The notes beneath the pieces were generated by a model. It saw nothing but the letters and a program-made list of their open reading frames with translations. It was not told the origin of the DNA and ran no database searches. A stretch of 64,000 bases of DNA, from NCBI GenBank assembly GCA_021234155.1, contig JAJEKV010000005.1, positions 250,001 to 314,000 of the forward strand. The letters run 5' to 3'. This DNA is from Isoetes taiwanensis. Taxonomy: Eukaryota; Streptophyta; Lycopodiopsida; Isoetales; Isoetaceae. Positions 33,042-45,300 of the stretch are shown piece after piece. Numbering within the stretch: the first letter of the stretch is position 1; the number at the start of each line of letters is the position of its first letter. Made by a program: the position numbers and the translations under genes.

Positions 33042-36000
33042 AAACGGAAGTCTTATGAACAATTATGACAATGGTTTACTTATAAAGGCTATTGCATGCA
33101 CTATATGCCAATCCATCGAAAGCTTGATTTTTCTTGCAACTACACATTTAGAGACGATAGTCTCCTCCTCAGACGGTTTGATATGAACATAAAATAAATA
33201 GGTGCCCTAAGCATAAGCTTCGTTTCGGCCTTAGCAATTATGCCATAGGGGCAACTTCATTTATGGTTTCTATTTATCATAAAAACAACATCCTCAAAGT
33301 TTATAAGACATGCATGGAAATGCGAGGTCCATGCACAACTTGAGCCCCAACGTGTATTGAGATTGAAATCTAGGGTAGACTTTACTGCATGTTTAATACG
33401 AAAGGTGGATGAAGCAAAAATTGCATGCGCTCAAATTTATAAAGAATGTAGGATCCAGCCATTGTCTGCACAAACATATGTTTACGCTTATAAGAGTTTA
33501 TGAAATGTGTGTAAATTATGCATGGGCAATAATGTGCAAATGGTAGAACCTAATTCTAGGCTAGCAAAATAAAGTTAATATGAATCTCTACATTCGAACA
33601 TATAGCACATATCAATGCCAGGCATAAAGCATACAGAAAATAAAAATTGCATTGATCAATAATTGCTTAGGAGAAGGATCAATTTATTGTGGATGTGTAA
33701 CAATTATTTGAGTCTGTATCCCAATTTGGAAATGATAAATGGCAATAGAATTAAGCTACAACAATAAAACTTGTTCGTAAATTGTTCCTAGAGCCCATAT
33801 TTTGGTTTCTCCCAACATAATGGACGCTTTACTTAATGACAAATTGGTTGCTCCCAACCTACATTTTGCCTGGACGCTTTACACAGTGACACGTGCTGGC
33901 ATTGCTGGTATTGATAACTTATTATGAGGGCTTGTATGGTATTGTTGAACCATTAATGCCCCGCACAGAAAATGTTGCGGTAATCGATGACGATAAGTTG
34001 ATGCCATCATTGCCAATCTATCCTACCATTTTGTTGAAATTGAATCTTGAACTTAAGATTGGACCTCATTATTGAAATATCATATGCAAATATTATTTCC
34101 AGCTTCATGCCCCTGTTCTATAATAAACATCTTGAATGAAAATATTCTTTATCATTCTTCATCGGACCAATTACAAATAATTATGATTATTACATGATTC
34201 GCAAAAACAAATTCATTTAAAGAGCAAAATATGAAAAAATGCATCTAATTTCAATTCATTGTGGTGGAGAAGTAGAACTTACATGCATGAAGCCTTTTGC
34301 TGCTGAAGCGAGATTCTGACTAAGAAAAAATAAGTTAAAAGTTTCTTTTTCTGCCATGGTAGGAAGTGGCAACATGTGGAAGAGAATTTGCCTTCATTGG
34401 CAGAAAGTGTACGCATGTGGAAACCTAAATCCCTAGAGACTAATGGCAGCTGTTGTCTGCAATAAATCTATTAGAATTACCTCGTAAAGCTGAGAAAATA
34501 AAGGTAAATTAAGGAACCCTAAAATTAAATGAACAAAGTGCTATATCGTATGACCAACAAATGCATGCCAAGTGTTCCTAAAGATGGAGAAAAGTTATTT
34601 CACCTGTTTCACCGGGAGCACAGCAACAGATCAAATACCCTTGTAATAACCAAATTTAAACATTTCCAAGAAATACAATATGTGAAATGTTTCTGAACGG
34701 CATGCCAAAGAAACCAGCCCAAGTGTTCCAATTGTTGACTGAAAGTAAAACAATAAGTTATAGACAAAAAGACCATGGGATCCTAAATGCATCGTTAACA
34801 GAAAAAGTAATGTGCATTTATTTGACACCACAAAACACATAATAAACCCTCTCCATAGGCTCTTATCAATAGATCACATGACTATCATGTAATCTTCTAT
34901 TTTGTGAAACCAGAACTTGAAGTAAGAACCAACCTGATTATATGCCTCCGAACTGCGCCAAATAAACCAATCAAGCCTCTGCTTCAATTGCTCGAATTTT
35001 TAAATTGAAAAAAGAGTCCCGATCATGGGAAGCAAATGCTAACTTGGTAAGCGGAACAGTCTGCAATAGCTAAAATTAGATCTTAAACCTAAAGTAAAGC
35101 ATTGGGTTAAACATCTTACAAAAATTCTGTCCCAATTGTTTACTTCTTGAAGTTTAGTTTCAACTCTCATACATTGACTTAGAAGTTTAGTTTCAACCTC
35201 TCATACCTTGCTGGAGCTCAAAATACTCCTGAAAGTTCCTTGTCCACGTCGCCAAATCTTTAAAATAAGAAGTTACATTAGTTACAATGAGCAATGCATA
35301 AGGATGATAAAAGAAAGAACATGCACTGAGATATGCAAAAGCAAGCTGGGTACTTCATACCTAAAGCTTTAGGCAACCATAGAAGGGAAAATGCATGCAT
35401 CTTGCTGAAGATATGCCATCACCAGCCCTGCAAGCTCTACCACTATATGAAATGAAAAGAGTTCGGATGAATAAAAGAATCCAAATTCTGCAGCCTATCT
35501 AGAACAATCAAAATGCTTATGAAAATAAGCAAGGCAGTCTTCGTGCCTGCACAACGATGACATATGAGCACCATGATTAGGAACATTTGCTTCATGCTGT
35601 CTAAAAAGGTGAATCATCTGCTCCTTAGAAGCTTCCTGCTCCGGAAAAAGAAGTCCAAAACATTGAAGGCGCATCATGAGTAAGAAAAGAAAAATAATGA
35701 CAAAATCAACCTATCTCTAAGAATCCAGTGCTTGGACACCTGCAGTTGCACTCCTAAACCCAGAAACGCCCTCTGCCAGCAAGCAAATGTTGGTATTGCC
35801 GCAAAGATTTTCTCTGAGCTTTTAGAAGAACAAAAAGAGAAAATACAGAAGTCTAAGGAAAGAACATGTACGAAGAAAAAAAGGGTTTTTACCTGCGGAA
35901 GATCAAGAAATAAGCTCTATAACTGCGTTTATGCACTTTTAAGAACAGAAAACTGGCAACTGGAAATATAACAGCATTGCAATTAGTTTTGGTAAAAAAA

Positions 36001-36344
36001 GCTTCGGATTCTTGCTGTCGCAGGGATTTTCCATGCTGACCTATGATGATAAAGCCCAGCCGAAGAGCTCCACAGCTCCACTGAGGATCCGACCCAACGA
36101 AGAGCTAGAGGCACCAAACCGGAGAAGAGAAAGCTGGGCCAAATTTCAATTTCGTAGTGAAAGGAAGGATGTAGGAATTTCGTCGTCATTGAATAGGGTC
36201 AGCTCCGGCAACTTCAAAATCTGAATTAAATGCTGGCAACCAGGATGTCGGAAGGGGAACGCATATGGGAAGGGAATGCCGCATGCGTCTGCACTGCGGC
36301 GTTCCAGGCACGAAGTCCAACACCTTACCATTTTAAAAAAGAAG
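33042..36344. other. No supported gene; possible transcribed relic
   Basis: The minus strand at 35495-35690 is open (LQCFGLLFPEQEASKEQMIH...) and has CAG/GT dinucleotides near its edges, but I cannot name a domain. A pair of diverged direct repeats (GAAGTTTAGTTTCAAC) lies at about 35150-35215. The remainder is AT-rich. Confidence 0.4.
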
Positions 36345-36424
36345 ATATGCCAGGGCAGGCAGTTTTGCCTTGCTCGGGCCATAGAGAATATGCCAGGGCA
36401 GGCAATTTTGCCTGGCTCGGGCCT
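36345..36424. repeat. Tandem duplication, period 44 bp
   Basis: Units 36345-36380 and 36389-36424 read ATATGCCAGGGCAGGCA... and share an internal inverted repeat (CCAGGGCAGGCA against TGCCTGG). Confidence 0.8.
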
Positions 36425-36701
36425 TGGCTCGCACATTACCTATATCGTAAAAACGAAACGAAACGAATGGTAAGGCCTGGGCAGAACTTGGAGGTGGGAA
36501 CCGCGATTTCAGAGGCGAAGAAGGTACGTCATTCTTTCTTTTCTTTGCTCACACAACTTTTTCTAAACTTATTTCTATTCCGTCTTAGCTTCCTTGCCTG
36601 TTTGAGCTTAATGTATCATGAACGCTGGGGTATTCAGCCTCATGCATTCGCCATCTGAGCATAAGAAATAACATTTTTAGGGATACGATCGGCTTCCCCA
36701 T

Positions 36702-36835
36702 ATTTCTTGCAGGCACCCAGTATAGTTTTCTTTGCTTCAGCATTTTTTGGAATTCTGCAGAGTTCCATTAAATGCTCGAGCTCTATTTCTTGCAGGCACC
36801 GAGTATAGCTCCCCTTGCTTCTGTAGATTTGGCTC
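36702..36835. repeat. Tandem duplication carrying an acceptor-like site
   Basis: TTTCTTGCAGGCACC occurs at 36703 and again 83 bp later, followed by -GAGTATAG- or -CAGTATAG-. TTTCTTGCAG looks like a splice acceptor in both units. Confidence 0.65.
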
Positions 36836-37660
36836 CATCATACAAAAAGATCAAGCAAGCAATTTGAAGGAGGAAAACTTTCATCCTTTTTTCTACCCAA
36901 AATTTAAATGTAAGTAATTGTGGAGTAGTGGCCAGTATTATCAGACTGGTACTGGTACTGTTTATGGCATATGAAATACGAGTCTGTGGAAAGTCCGCTC
37001 TGCATCTCTGTCCACAAGCACCTGGTCTATTAAGCAACTTCCTTTTATTTGGAGATAAGCCATATTTGTTGGACTGGATATGATGTTTTATGGAAGGAGG
37101 AAAAGATTTTTCAACCACCATCTATATGCTGATTGGAATACTCCAAATTTTGGCACTTAGTTTTTGCTGGTAAATTTTGGGAATTAATTATCAGCAGACA
37201 TGCCATCTCTAGAATATTTGGACAGTTTAGTAACAGCTAAAGTATATAGCTTATTAAAGCCAATAATTCATACATGTGAGAACCTGTCTGGCTGTAATGT
37301 ATTAGTCTTAGTTCTTGAGGACTGCAAATTCAGATCGGACATAAATGCACAAATAAAAAATCATGCAACATAGTCAAAGTCCCAAGACTTACCACTGAAA
37401 AAACACTTGCTCTATGTTTGCCCAAAATCTAAGGAACTTACAATCTCCAAACCTTTCAAAAAATGTAGCCAATGCTAAGGCTAAGGTGTAAAGGTTGATG
37501 TACAAGGGACATGTCAATAGTATAGTTATTATTGTCATTAACAAAGGAATTTCCTTATCTGCAGATTATTGAAAAGATTTGATATGTCAATTGCCCCTTG
37601 TCATGCACGTAATAAATTTCAGAATGTTTATCTTTGTGTTGATGCTCTAGTATATTATTA
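36836..37660. other. No supported gene
   Basis: AT-rich sequence; frames at 36783-37121 (minus) and 36732-36917 (plus) show no domain. Confidence 0.4.
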
Positions 37661-37998
37661 AGTGTTTTAGCTATCCATCTGTGATGAAGTAGTGGACTGC
37701 TCTCATGGTAAGCAACTTGGGATTTATGCAAAAGAAAATATGAACAGTATTTCATATCCTTGGAAAAAATATCTTACCAAGGAATGCAAGAAGGGCATTC
37801 TGATTATGTTGAGAGGATAAGGTTATGCTCATAAGTATCCTGCTGTTTAAATGTTGAGGTGATGGAAGTTATTTTCTGAGGGCACAAGTGATGAAGTTGT
37901 GGACTATTTTTATGCAAAGAAAAATATGAATCTTTATGGCTCCAAGAGGTGGGCATCTGATTATGTTGAGATGAAAAGGTCATGCTCATAAGTATCCA
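37661..37998. repeat. Diverged tandem duplication of about 190 bp
   Basis: Blocks GTGATGAAGT-GTGGACT, AAGAAAATATGAA and TGATTATGTTGAGA...CATGCTCATAAGTATCC occur twice in the same order (37680-37845 and 37887-37998). The second unit reads DEVVDYFYAKKNMNLYGSK but neither copy can be assigned. Confidence 0.65.
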
Positions 37999-38840
37999 AA
38001 TCAGAAAGGTGACATTACGAGCACATATTTATGATTCTTATGTTAATTGCAATAGTTCTCCCTGATACATAGAAACAAGATTTTTTTTGTTTGTCCTGTG
38101 ATTGGGTGTCCTTGCAGGTTCAGTTTCAGTTTGCCAGTAAATGGTTGTCATGCAGGCGCCTGCCCCACTGACGCTATCGTCTGGTCGTTAAAGTGATTTT
38201 GACAAAAACAAGCAAACTGCCAATTGGGTGACTGGCAAACTCCGAAAAAACGTTGAGACAAAGAGTTTGCCTCGAAATATAGCAAGAAAGTTAACTCGAA
38301 ACTTCTTTGTATTGATGTATGCCTGTGCATCTTCTTTTCCTTTTAGGAAGACCATCGTAAATTGTAAACTGAAATACATGTAGGATTTAGAATGGGTGTG
38401 GACTTAATCTAGTTTTCTCTATTTCGCGAGGTGGTACCTAATAGATTTGGAGGACACGGCTTTGGTTCTATCCTAAGGTTTTAGGAACCTGAAAGATATA
38501 TAAGATGAGTAAACCTATGGCTTCAAAGGTTTTTGGAATTCAATCCTTGAAGCCACAATATAGTATTTGGGGACGTTTTGCCCCACAGCTCCAGCGGTGG
38601 CGATGGCGATCGCTTTTGCAGCAGCAAGGCCAGTTTTAAGCAAATGGAGCTATGGCACGGCAGCAGACTTGTATTCTCTGTTCGCCCCTTCTATGCTCTG
38701 TTTTTTTCGACACATCTATTATGCTTTGTTACAGATACATCGATTTATGACTATACGAAGAAACATTCTCGTTCTTGCAGAACTGTAGTGTCGCCCTTAC
38801 ATATTGTTCTGTAGAACTGCATGTGTCGTTACGACACATA
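37999..38840. other. No supported gene
   Basis: No domain in any frame. The GC-richer patch at 38575-38640 is not part of a longer open frame. Confidence 0.4.
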
Positions 38841-38979
38841 CCACAACGAAAAAAGTGCTCTAATACCCCAAAAAATACCCCCCAAAAATGACTACAGAAT
38901 CCCCCTTTTACCACAACGAAAAAGTGCTCTAATACCCCAAAAAATACCCCCCAAAAATGACTACAGAATCCCCCTTTTT
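38841..38979. repeat. Tandem duplication, 2 x 70 bp
   Basis: Units start CCACAACGAA at 38841 and 38911 and are almost identical, each with ATACCCC, CCCCCCAAAAATGAC and GAATCCCCC. Confidence 0.88.
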
Positions 38980-39017
38980 TTTGTAGAACAATGGGGTATA
39001 AAATGAATTTTTGGAAT

Positions 39018-39330
39018 CGGGGTATTTGGCCATAATCCCCCTTTTACTTATTTGTAAGATAATACCCTATTACGTTTGGCCATAATTCCCCCTTTCCTCG
39101 TTTGTAAAATAATACCCTGTTATATATGGCCATAATTCCCCCCTTTCCTCGTTTGTAAAATAATACCCTTTCATCGTTTGTAAAATAATACCCTGTTGCA
39201 TTCGGACATAATCCCCTCTTCTTCATTTGTAAGATAATACCCTGTTACATTTGACCATAGTCCTCCCTTTCCAAAATAATACCATGTTACATTTAGCCAT
39301 AATCCCCCCTTTCCCTTGTTTGTATGTTAC
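39018..39330. repeat. Degenerate satellite-like array of about 55-bp units
   Basis: Six or more units carry GGCCATAATCCCCC-TTTCCTC, GTTTGTAAAATAATACCCTG and TTACATTT. Some units are shortened. The ATACCC and CCCC runs resemble the neighbouring 70-bp units and the short array at 42140-42300. Confidence 0.85.
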
Positions 39331-40040
39331 ATTTATGGGTAATTATATTTACCGGTAACTTTGGTTACCCATATTTTATGGGCTTAGTTGTCCAAATTTC
39401 AGATTTAGATTCCAAACTCCCCGCCTCACATCAACAAAATTCAATATTTATAGAGAAAAGTTATTTTTCATTGCAAAAGAGTTTCAATTCCACTACATGC
39501 ACTGCAAAAGAGTTTCAATTCAACATGGTCCCCCATCGCCCCCTCGGTGGGGAATTGTCTATGAGATCATACATGATTCCCTTTACCATCACTTGGCAAA
39601 TCTTTGGTTCTTATTCTTGCCTCTTCCTTCACTCTCTCCGTGATCGGGTTATCCAATCTGCAAATGTAACACGATTTAGATGTTGTCATGCATCCTTCAT
39701 ATAAAAGATATGTTTTCATGCATCTTTTAATAATCAAGAAAGACAAAATCTCATGATACCGACAACCATTTACATGATCCGCATTTTGTACACATCCAAA
39801 TATCTATACACTAGAATTGGCAGATTCGCGGATAACCACTCAAAGATAAAAAAGGCATCTCAGATACAAATTGCTTTGGGGTTCCATCACAAAAATTGTG
39901 GCTGTAAATGTCATGATAACATGGTAAATATCATTATCAATCTGCCGAACATGGAGTTCACGTAGCTTATGGTTGCCTAAGGCAAAAGCATGATTCTTGA
40001 CAACTAACCTAAACAGAAGAAGAGTTGGCAGCTGCAAAAC
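39331..40040. other. No supported gene
   Basis: The plus frame 39324-39704 and minus frame 39840-40037 have no recognisable domain. Confidence 0.4.
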
Positions 40041-40297
40041 TTTGTTTACCTTTCAAAATTTCCAAGGATATCATGCATGCAAAACTGTGTTTCCCTTTAG
40101 AAATCAAAGCTCCACTTAGTCCTTGCTCTAGATCAAGAAAATTGAAAACCTACACAGAGAAGAACAAATTAAATTTGCCTTGTGACCACAGAACATAGCA
40201 AAATTTAAATTTTTGAAGACCTCACGTGCTTGAAAGCTAGCTGAGGAGAATTGTCATGCATCACATTCAAGGCTTGCAGAGTAAAATATCCAAATAC

Positions 40298-40581
40298 CTT
40301 GGTTAATATGCCAGGCAAGTTTTCGAATTCGCTAACTTCCAAGATTGCAACGTCAACCTGCACCAGAGGCAATCTCTACTTTGTTCAAACCTAGACGCAA
40401 ATCAATCCTAGAGGAAATAGAGACAGATATTACAGTACCTTTTCACAGACAACCGGAAGAACCGTGGCACTGGAATCCCGTTTTTGACATAGGTTTGCAA
40501 TAACATGCAAAAGGTGATCACCAACACCACCAAACTTTTTTTTCTTGTGAGAACACAAAAGCAACAGGCGGTTTTTTGCTC
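40298..40581 (-). pseudogene. Two phase-matched exons of an unidentified gene
   Basis: On the minus strand a 143-bp exon (40581-40439) lies between an acceptor ATACGCAG and a donor AAAAG-GTACTG. It encodes AKNRLLLLCSHKKKK, FGGVGDHLLHVIANLCQK and SSATVLPVVCEK. After a short intron with acceptor TGGTGCAG, a 60-bp exon (40357-40298) encodes VDVAILEVSEFENLPGILTK and ends AAG-GTATTT. The two exons join in phase with no stop. Downstream (LAFKH, then VFNFLDLEQGLSGALISKG near 40080-40240) may be more exons. I do not recognise the protein. It is labelled pseudogene only because it lies among relics; it could be a live gene. Confidence 0.45.
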
Positions 40582-40816
40582 CTGCGTATCACATCATATA
40601 TATAATTGCGAAACCCTTTCTGTAAAACAAAGATGAATAAGAATCAGAAGCACAATTGGAGATGCGAGTCATGGCCAAACAGTTATTGAGTGCCATATAA
40701 CGGAGTTGAAGTACATAGTTCTTGTCCATCCTAAATTGGCAAACAAAACTAGAAAGTGCATAAACATCTTAACATGTTAAACATATCATGTGTTGCTTAA
40801 AAACAAACATAAGTAC

Positions 40817-40971
40817 CTGGCCATAAAGAGTAGCACCAATTCCACCAGAATGCTGATGTGCAACAGCATAAATAAGGTTACCACCCTTGGGAATGGTGGC
40901 TTGGGCCTCAAGGATATGGGTGCAGGTTCTGAAGATGGATCTTCAGAGCACAAAGGTATATTGTACTCGAT
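40817..40971 (-). pseudogene. SURNod19-like exon (stress up-regulated Nod 19 family)
   Basis: The minus strand encodes CTHILEAQATIPKGGNL and IYAVAHQHSGGIGATLYGQ, then a donor CAG-GTACTT. The H-QHSGGIGxTLYG block is the hallmark of the SURNod19 family (PF07712). Before it, QIEYNIPLCSEDPSSE, also family-like (IEYDI), is in a different frame, with a stop between, so either there is a frameshift near 40930 or the real exon starts at the inner acceptor CATCTTCAG. No further family exons (for example the ICSSIPTYG block) were found downstream, so this is likely a fragment. The proteins are secreted or vacuolar plant stress proteins of unclear activity. Confidence 0.65.
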
Positions 40972-42050
40972 CTGTTTTGGAAGGAGTTCACACCACCAAG
41001 TTAATGAATCTCATTATTTATCTGATTCAATGTGCTATCTATTTTAGAAAAATCCACCTCACACCTATAGCTGACACAATCCAAACACAATGCATTCAGA
41101 GGTCTTTGTAACTAATTTTAGGTAGAATAAGATAAATGCAAGTAAAAAAAGTGGCTCAACGACATCACTGACTACCTTACAACTATTGCAGCCAAACAGT
41201 TCACAAAAAACCATACATTTGTGGAAAAAACGGGTCTGCTTCAAAACCTGAGGCTAAAAGGCTCGAGTAAAACAGAAACTTAAACATCCGGCTTCTAGAA
41301 ACTCAAAGCTCCAAGAACACAACCCGCAACTCAAAATCGAAGCCATTCTGTTTGCCCTAAAGGGTGCAGATTCTGCCATGGCCCTGAACCAAAGCCAACA
41401 GAGAAAAATCACTTCTGCCATAGCTCGAAAGGTCATTCCTTTGTTTCGACTGCCTCTGTAGAACCCCAATGGTGGAACAAATTATAAAGAGGAAGAAAGA
41501 GAATGGGGTATAATGGAATAGGGTCAAGCATCTCTCGCTATAGGAGCAAAGTGCAAATGGAAAGGTTGGGAAGCCTGAGAACGCAGAAAAGCCAATATTT
41601 TGAATCAAACCATCGATCGAGAAAATACATGCCATAGCCGGTATCACCATTGCCATAGCCGCAGGAAGATTCAATTCCTCGCAATCCAAAACCGAAAGTG
41701 GAATCATTTGTCCATCACCAAAAAAAAAAAGGAGCAATAGGCAAGAAACCGACAAAAACATTCTAAATCTTGAAACCTGTAAGTAAAATGTCAAAAGAAC
41801 AGCAAAGATTTGAGAAAAAATGCCAGCGCCATCGAGATTTACCCGAGCGCCGAAGAAAAACATGTTGCTTCAGGCGGCCGACATCGCCGAAGAGAGAGAA
41901 AAAAAACTAAAAAACGTAAAGAAGAAGAAGAAGAGATTTTAACGGCACGCCACAAGGCAGCGTCCTATCGGACATGTGACACTTTACAACACACCCAGAT
42001 GGGTTCTGCCCCCACCGCTTTACATTGCTGAAGTGGGTCCTTCCCCCACC
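40972..42050. other. No supported gene
   Basis: A minus-strand ATG near 41863 (MFFFGAR) is followed directly by a donor-like GTAAAT, so it could be the first exon of the gene whose exons lie at 40.3-40.6 kb. That is only a guess. The 168-residue minus frame at 41357-41863 is hydrophobic but resembles no family. Confidence 0.35.
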
Positions 42051-42138
42051 AAATTAAATTAAATTAAATTAAATTAAATTGCATGGCCACTTTCACAACG
42101 AGGCGTTGAACCCGTGACCTTGGGTCCCCCCATTAGGA
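42051..42138 (-). mobile_element. SINE-like copy with (AATTT)n tail
   Basis: On the minus strand GGGTTCAACGCC (42102-42113) fits a pol III B box and is followed 20-50 bp later by six AATTT units (42051-42080). The A-box region (CCTAATGG near 42130) is weak. A short tRNA-derived SINE with a pentanucleotide tail is the best reading. Confidence 0.45.
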
Positions 42139-42310
42139 TATACCCTTTTTGTACAAGAATCCTCTATTTCTACTAATTTTTCCCCGTAGCTACTAATTTC
42201 CCCCGTTAGGATACACCCTTTTTGTTCAAGAATCCCCTGTTTCTAGTAATTTTCCCCCGCAATATATACCCTTTTGTTCAAAAATTCTCCATTGCAAAGA
42301 AAACAACCCA
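42139..42310. repeat. Degenerate tandem units with ATACCC
   Basis: Three units of about 55 bp share GGATA-ACCCTTTTTGT-CAAGAATCC and CTACTAATTT-CCCC. They resemble the 39.0-39.3 kb array in style. Confidence 0.65.
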
Positions 42311-45300
42311 TTGCTCTCAAGTCCCCCGGTTCCTCAAGGGGGGATTTTCCAGGGGATTTAAGCACTTTTTTCGTTGTGTACTGTACGCGCAAATGTTTGA
42401 TCAAGGTTACATTAAGGGTTGAGGCATAGCTTTGGTTCTATCATATCACACTTTTATCACTCATCATTCGACTGAAATCTATGTTTGCTATCTTTATGGC
42501 GTCACGTTCAAGTTTTATTTCTAACCATTGATCTGGCGGATATTCTCGGTATTGTGCCAGATCAATGGCCCTTAGAATTTTGAGAGAAAAAATGCATGCC
42601 AATGTCAATGGTGTAAACCGAACACATGGTTGAAGCAAAAATAAAAGAGAAGCAAAATAGAAAACAACCAATGGTATAGCCTTCTGCCCCAGCGAATCCC
42701 TGCATTGGCTCACGACACAATGGCCTCACCACAAGCCGCAGGATCATCAAGAAATCTGTTGGTCTTCCGGATCTGTGAAGAGAACGAAAAGCTACAGGGG
42801 AATTTCAACCACAAATGCCCAGAACTTTCATGCCCGGCCGGAATTTCATGGCTCACCTGTAATAAAACAAAATCTAATAATTAAATCTTCAGAGAACCAG
42901 CAAAAGAGCCCCTTTGGCAACAATAAGCCGATTGAGGCAGAGCCCATTAGAATCCAAAATCTGCTGAAACCCGCATAGCTCGCCTCTTTCCACGCCTGTG
43001 CGGGCATCGCCTCAAATAGAGTGCTTAACGTCTTTCATTTCTTTGCCATGCTCAAATTTGAGAGCTCCATGCCGCAATCGATATGATAGAAACGCAGTCC
43101 GCTTCCAACTCAAGAAATCCAAGATGTTCACACCACCACCTTAACGCCTCCTATCCGCTACCCAAATGCCTCTTCACATGCTTTCTAAATTGGAACCTAT
43201 GACATAGAGGACTACCCCTCGAAAAGGGGAGTTGCAAAGCACCCAAAATAGCAATAACCATTCAAGCTCCTCCCACATAGCAAATTATACCATTTTCTAT
43301 ACAACACGATTAATCAAATCATAGTCCTAACCATCGCTGTTTAATACCCTTCCCAACCCAAATCGAATTGGGCAAAGTATATCATATCACACCTATCTAA
43401 TGCAGTGTCCATTTTTGTTCTCCCTTATTTTGTTCCTTAAAAATTCTTAAAACATGGCACGTGTGCACTCATTGATTATAGGGCAGTTATTGCGGCCATT
43501 AATAAACTCGAATATTTCGTGAGTCGTGCATTAGACGTCAGGGCATTTATGGCGGCCATTAATGAACTCGAATTTTCGTGATGGGTTACAGGGATTCAAG
43601 CCCAAATTCGAAATGAATCATAGTAATTGAACCAAAATCTGGCATAAACAGGGGATAAGCGCTCAAATTCGGTTTGTGACAGAGCACAGGAGCAAAAAAT
43701 GACAGAGATTGTGGAGTTTGGATTCAAATTCGGCATGAAACAGGGGGTGAAACTCTTTTGGACCTGAAATCCGGCAATAAGCAGAGATTTAACGTACAAA
43801 TTTGGATGAAATCTAGCAATAAAGAGAGGTTTGCATCACCCAGAACTCGAATTCAGGTAGGATGAAGAACAATCGCTCTGTTCTGCCCTTGTTTTTAATC
43901 AATCCATCTATTTTGATTATTGGATTCATTCGCAAACCCATTTTGGATATCAATCAGATCGTTGTTGGGCCATTTGATCTCTTCCTTCCGGTCCTCACAG
44001 AGCCCTTCTTCATAATCCAAGCCAGATTCGGGCCCATCTACAGGCCTTCTAGAATCGGCAGATGTTTTTTAGCTCTTTGCAACGATAAATATAAGGTCTT
44101 CAAAATTCAAATCTTTGTTGGGCTGTGTAATCCCTTCCTTCCGATCCTATAGATGCAGTATTATCAACAACAATAGAAAAAATGATAGAGAAGAACTGAG
44201 ATAAAAACACGCAAATCTCTAAAGTGGCTCCAAGCAAAACTGTAAAGACAAAATAAAGAAAAACCGTCCTACATTTCAAGAAAGGACGAGCAAATGATAG
44301 ATTTTAAAGTAACATCATCATCAAGCCGGCCATGAACTCTGCACTGAGGTCTGTAGACTGATCAATAGAAAACAACCGGCCATCAAGGTTAAGTTTAGGC
44401 TGGAGCTGGCATGGGAGCAGAGTTATGCGTAGGCCGATCAGAGAAACCTACAGAAAGAAGAGGTCGAATTATCAAAAAAATGGAACAAACAGAAACGTTG
44501 TTAAGTCATGACCTGGAAAAAAATGCAGGTGGCAAGTCCACTAGAATCCAGTGATACAAAGGCGCCTACAAAGGATTTGACAAATCCTCAATCCTTTCCT
44601 TTTGTTGATATGAGATAAGAGTCTCCCAAAAAAGCTCACTCGAATGGTCGTTCAAATATAGAGCGATTTTGGAAAAAACCCAGATGGATAATTTGAGCTC
44701 TGCCATGGCTCCACTAGACCTTGGGCGCCTTCAGTCGCCATTCACTTTTGTTGCAGCCGACTTCCTATCATGCACCTGAAACCCCAAGACCACTGTGGAA
44801 CATCTTGAAAGCTAAAAAAACTAAAAAGGATGATGGGTTGTTACCAGATGGAGGAGAGCATAGCTTCAAAAAGGTCGGAGACTACAGCTATGGCGGCAGG
44901 CAGCGAAGGCCAAAAGTGTGGGAAGAAGGGGCACTCAAACGAAATGAGAAAAATGACATAGGAGATGGCGCCATCTCTTTTCCCCCTACATTCTTTTTCC
45001 TCCTCAAGGCACTATGCCACGTCACAAGAGGTCATAAATGCTGATGTCTATCTTATCACATGGCGTTCATTGCAATATACGTGGCTATATCTGAGCCATT
45101 CATGCAGTACATTCGGTGGCCTAGATCAATAAAATTTAATATACCCCCTCATTGCACTGCCATCTCATGGGGCCATTAATTTTTTTTTTTACTTTTTAAT
45201 CGACAATCTAGATCAAATGCCCTAATTTCAAGGGTCCAGATTAAAAGCCCTAAATAAGAGGGCTTTTTATCTGGGCCGTCGATCTTGCACATTCGATGTC

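Noticed and set aside
39018-39330. CRISPR-like spacing of repeats
   Set aside because: Units are degenerate head-to-tail copies without unique spacers, in a plant genome.
41357-41863. 168-residue hydrophobic minus frame
   Set aside because: It begins with MFFFGAR followed by a donor-like GTAAAT, so most of it would be intron; no family resemblance.
44721-45044. 107-residue plus frame
   Set aside because: Low-complexity and charged, no relatives recognised, no promoter or splice context.
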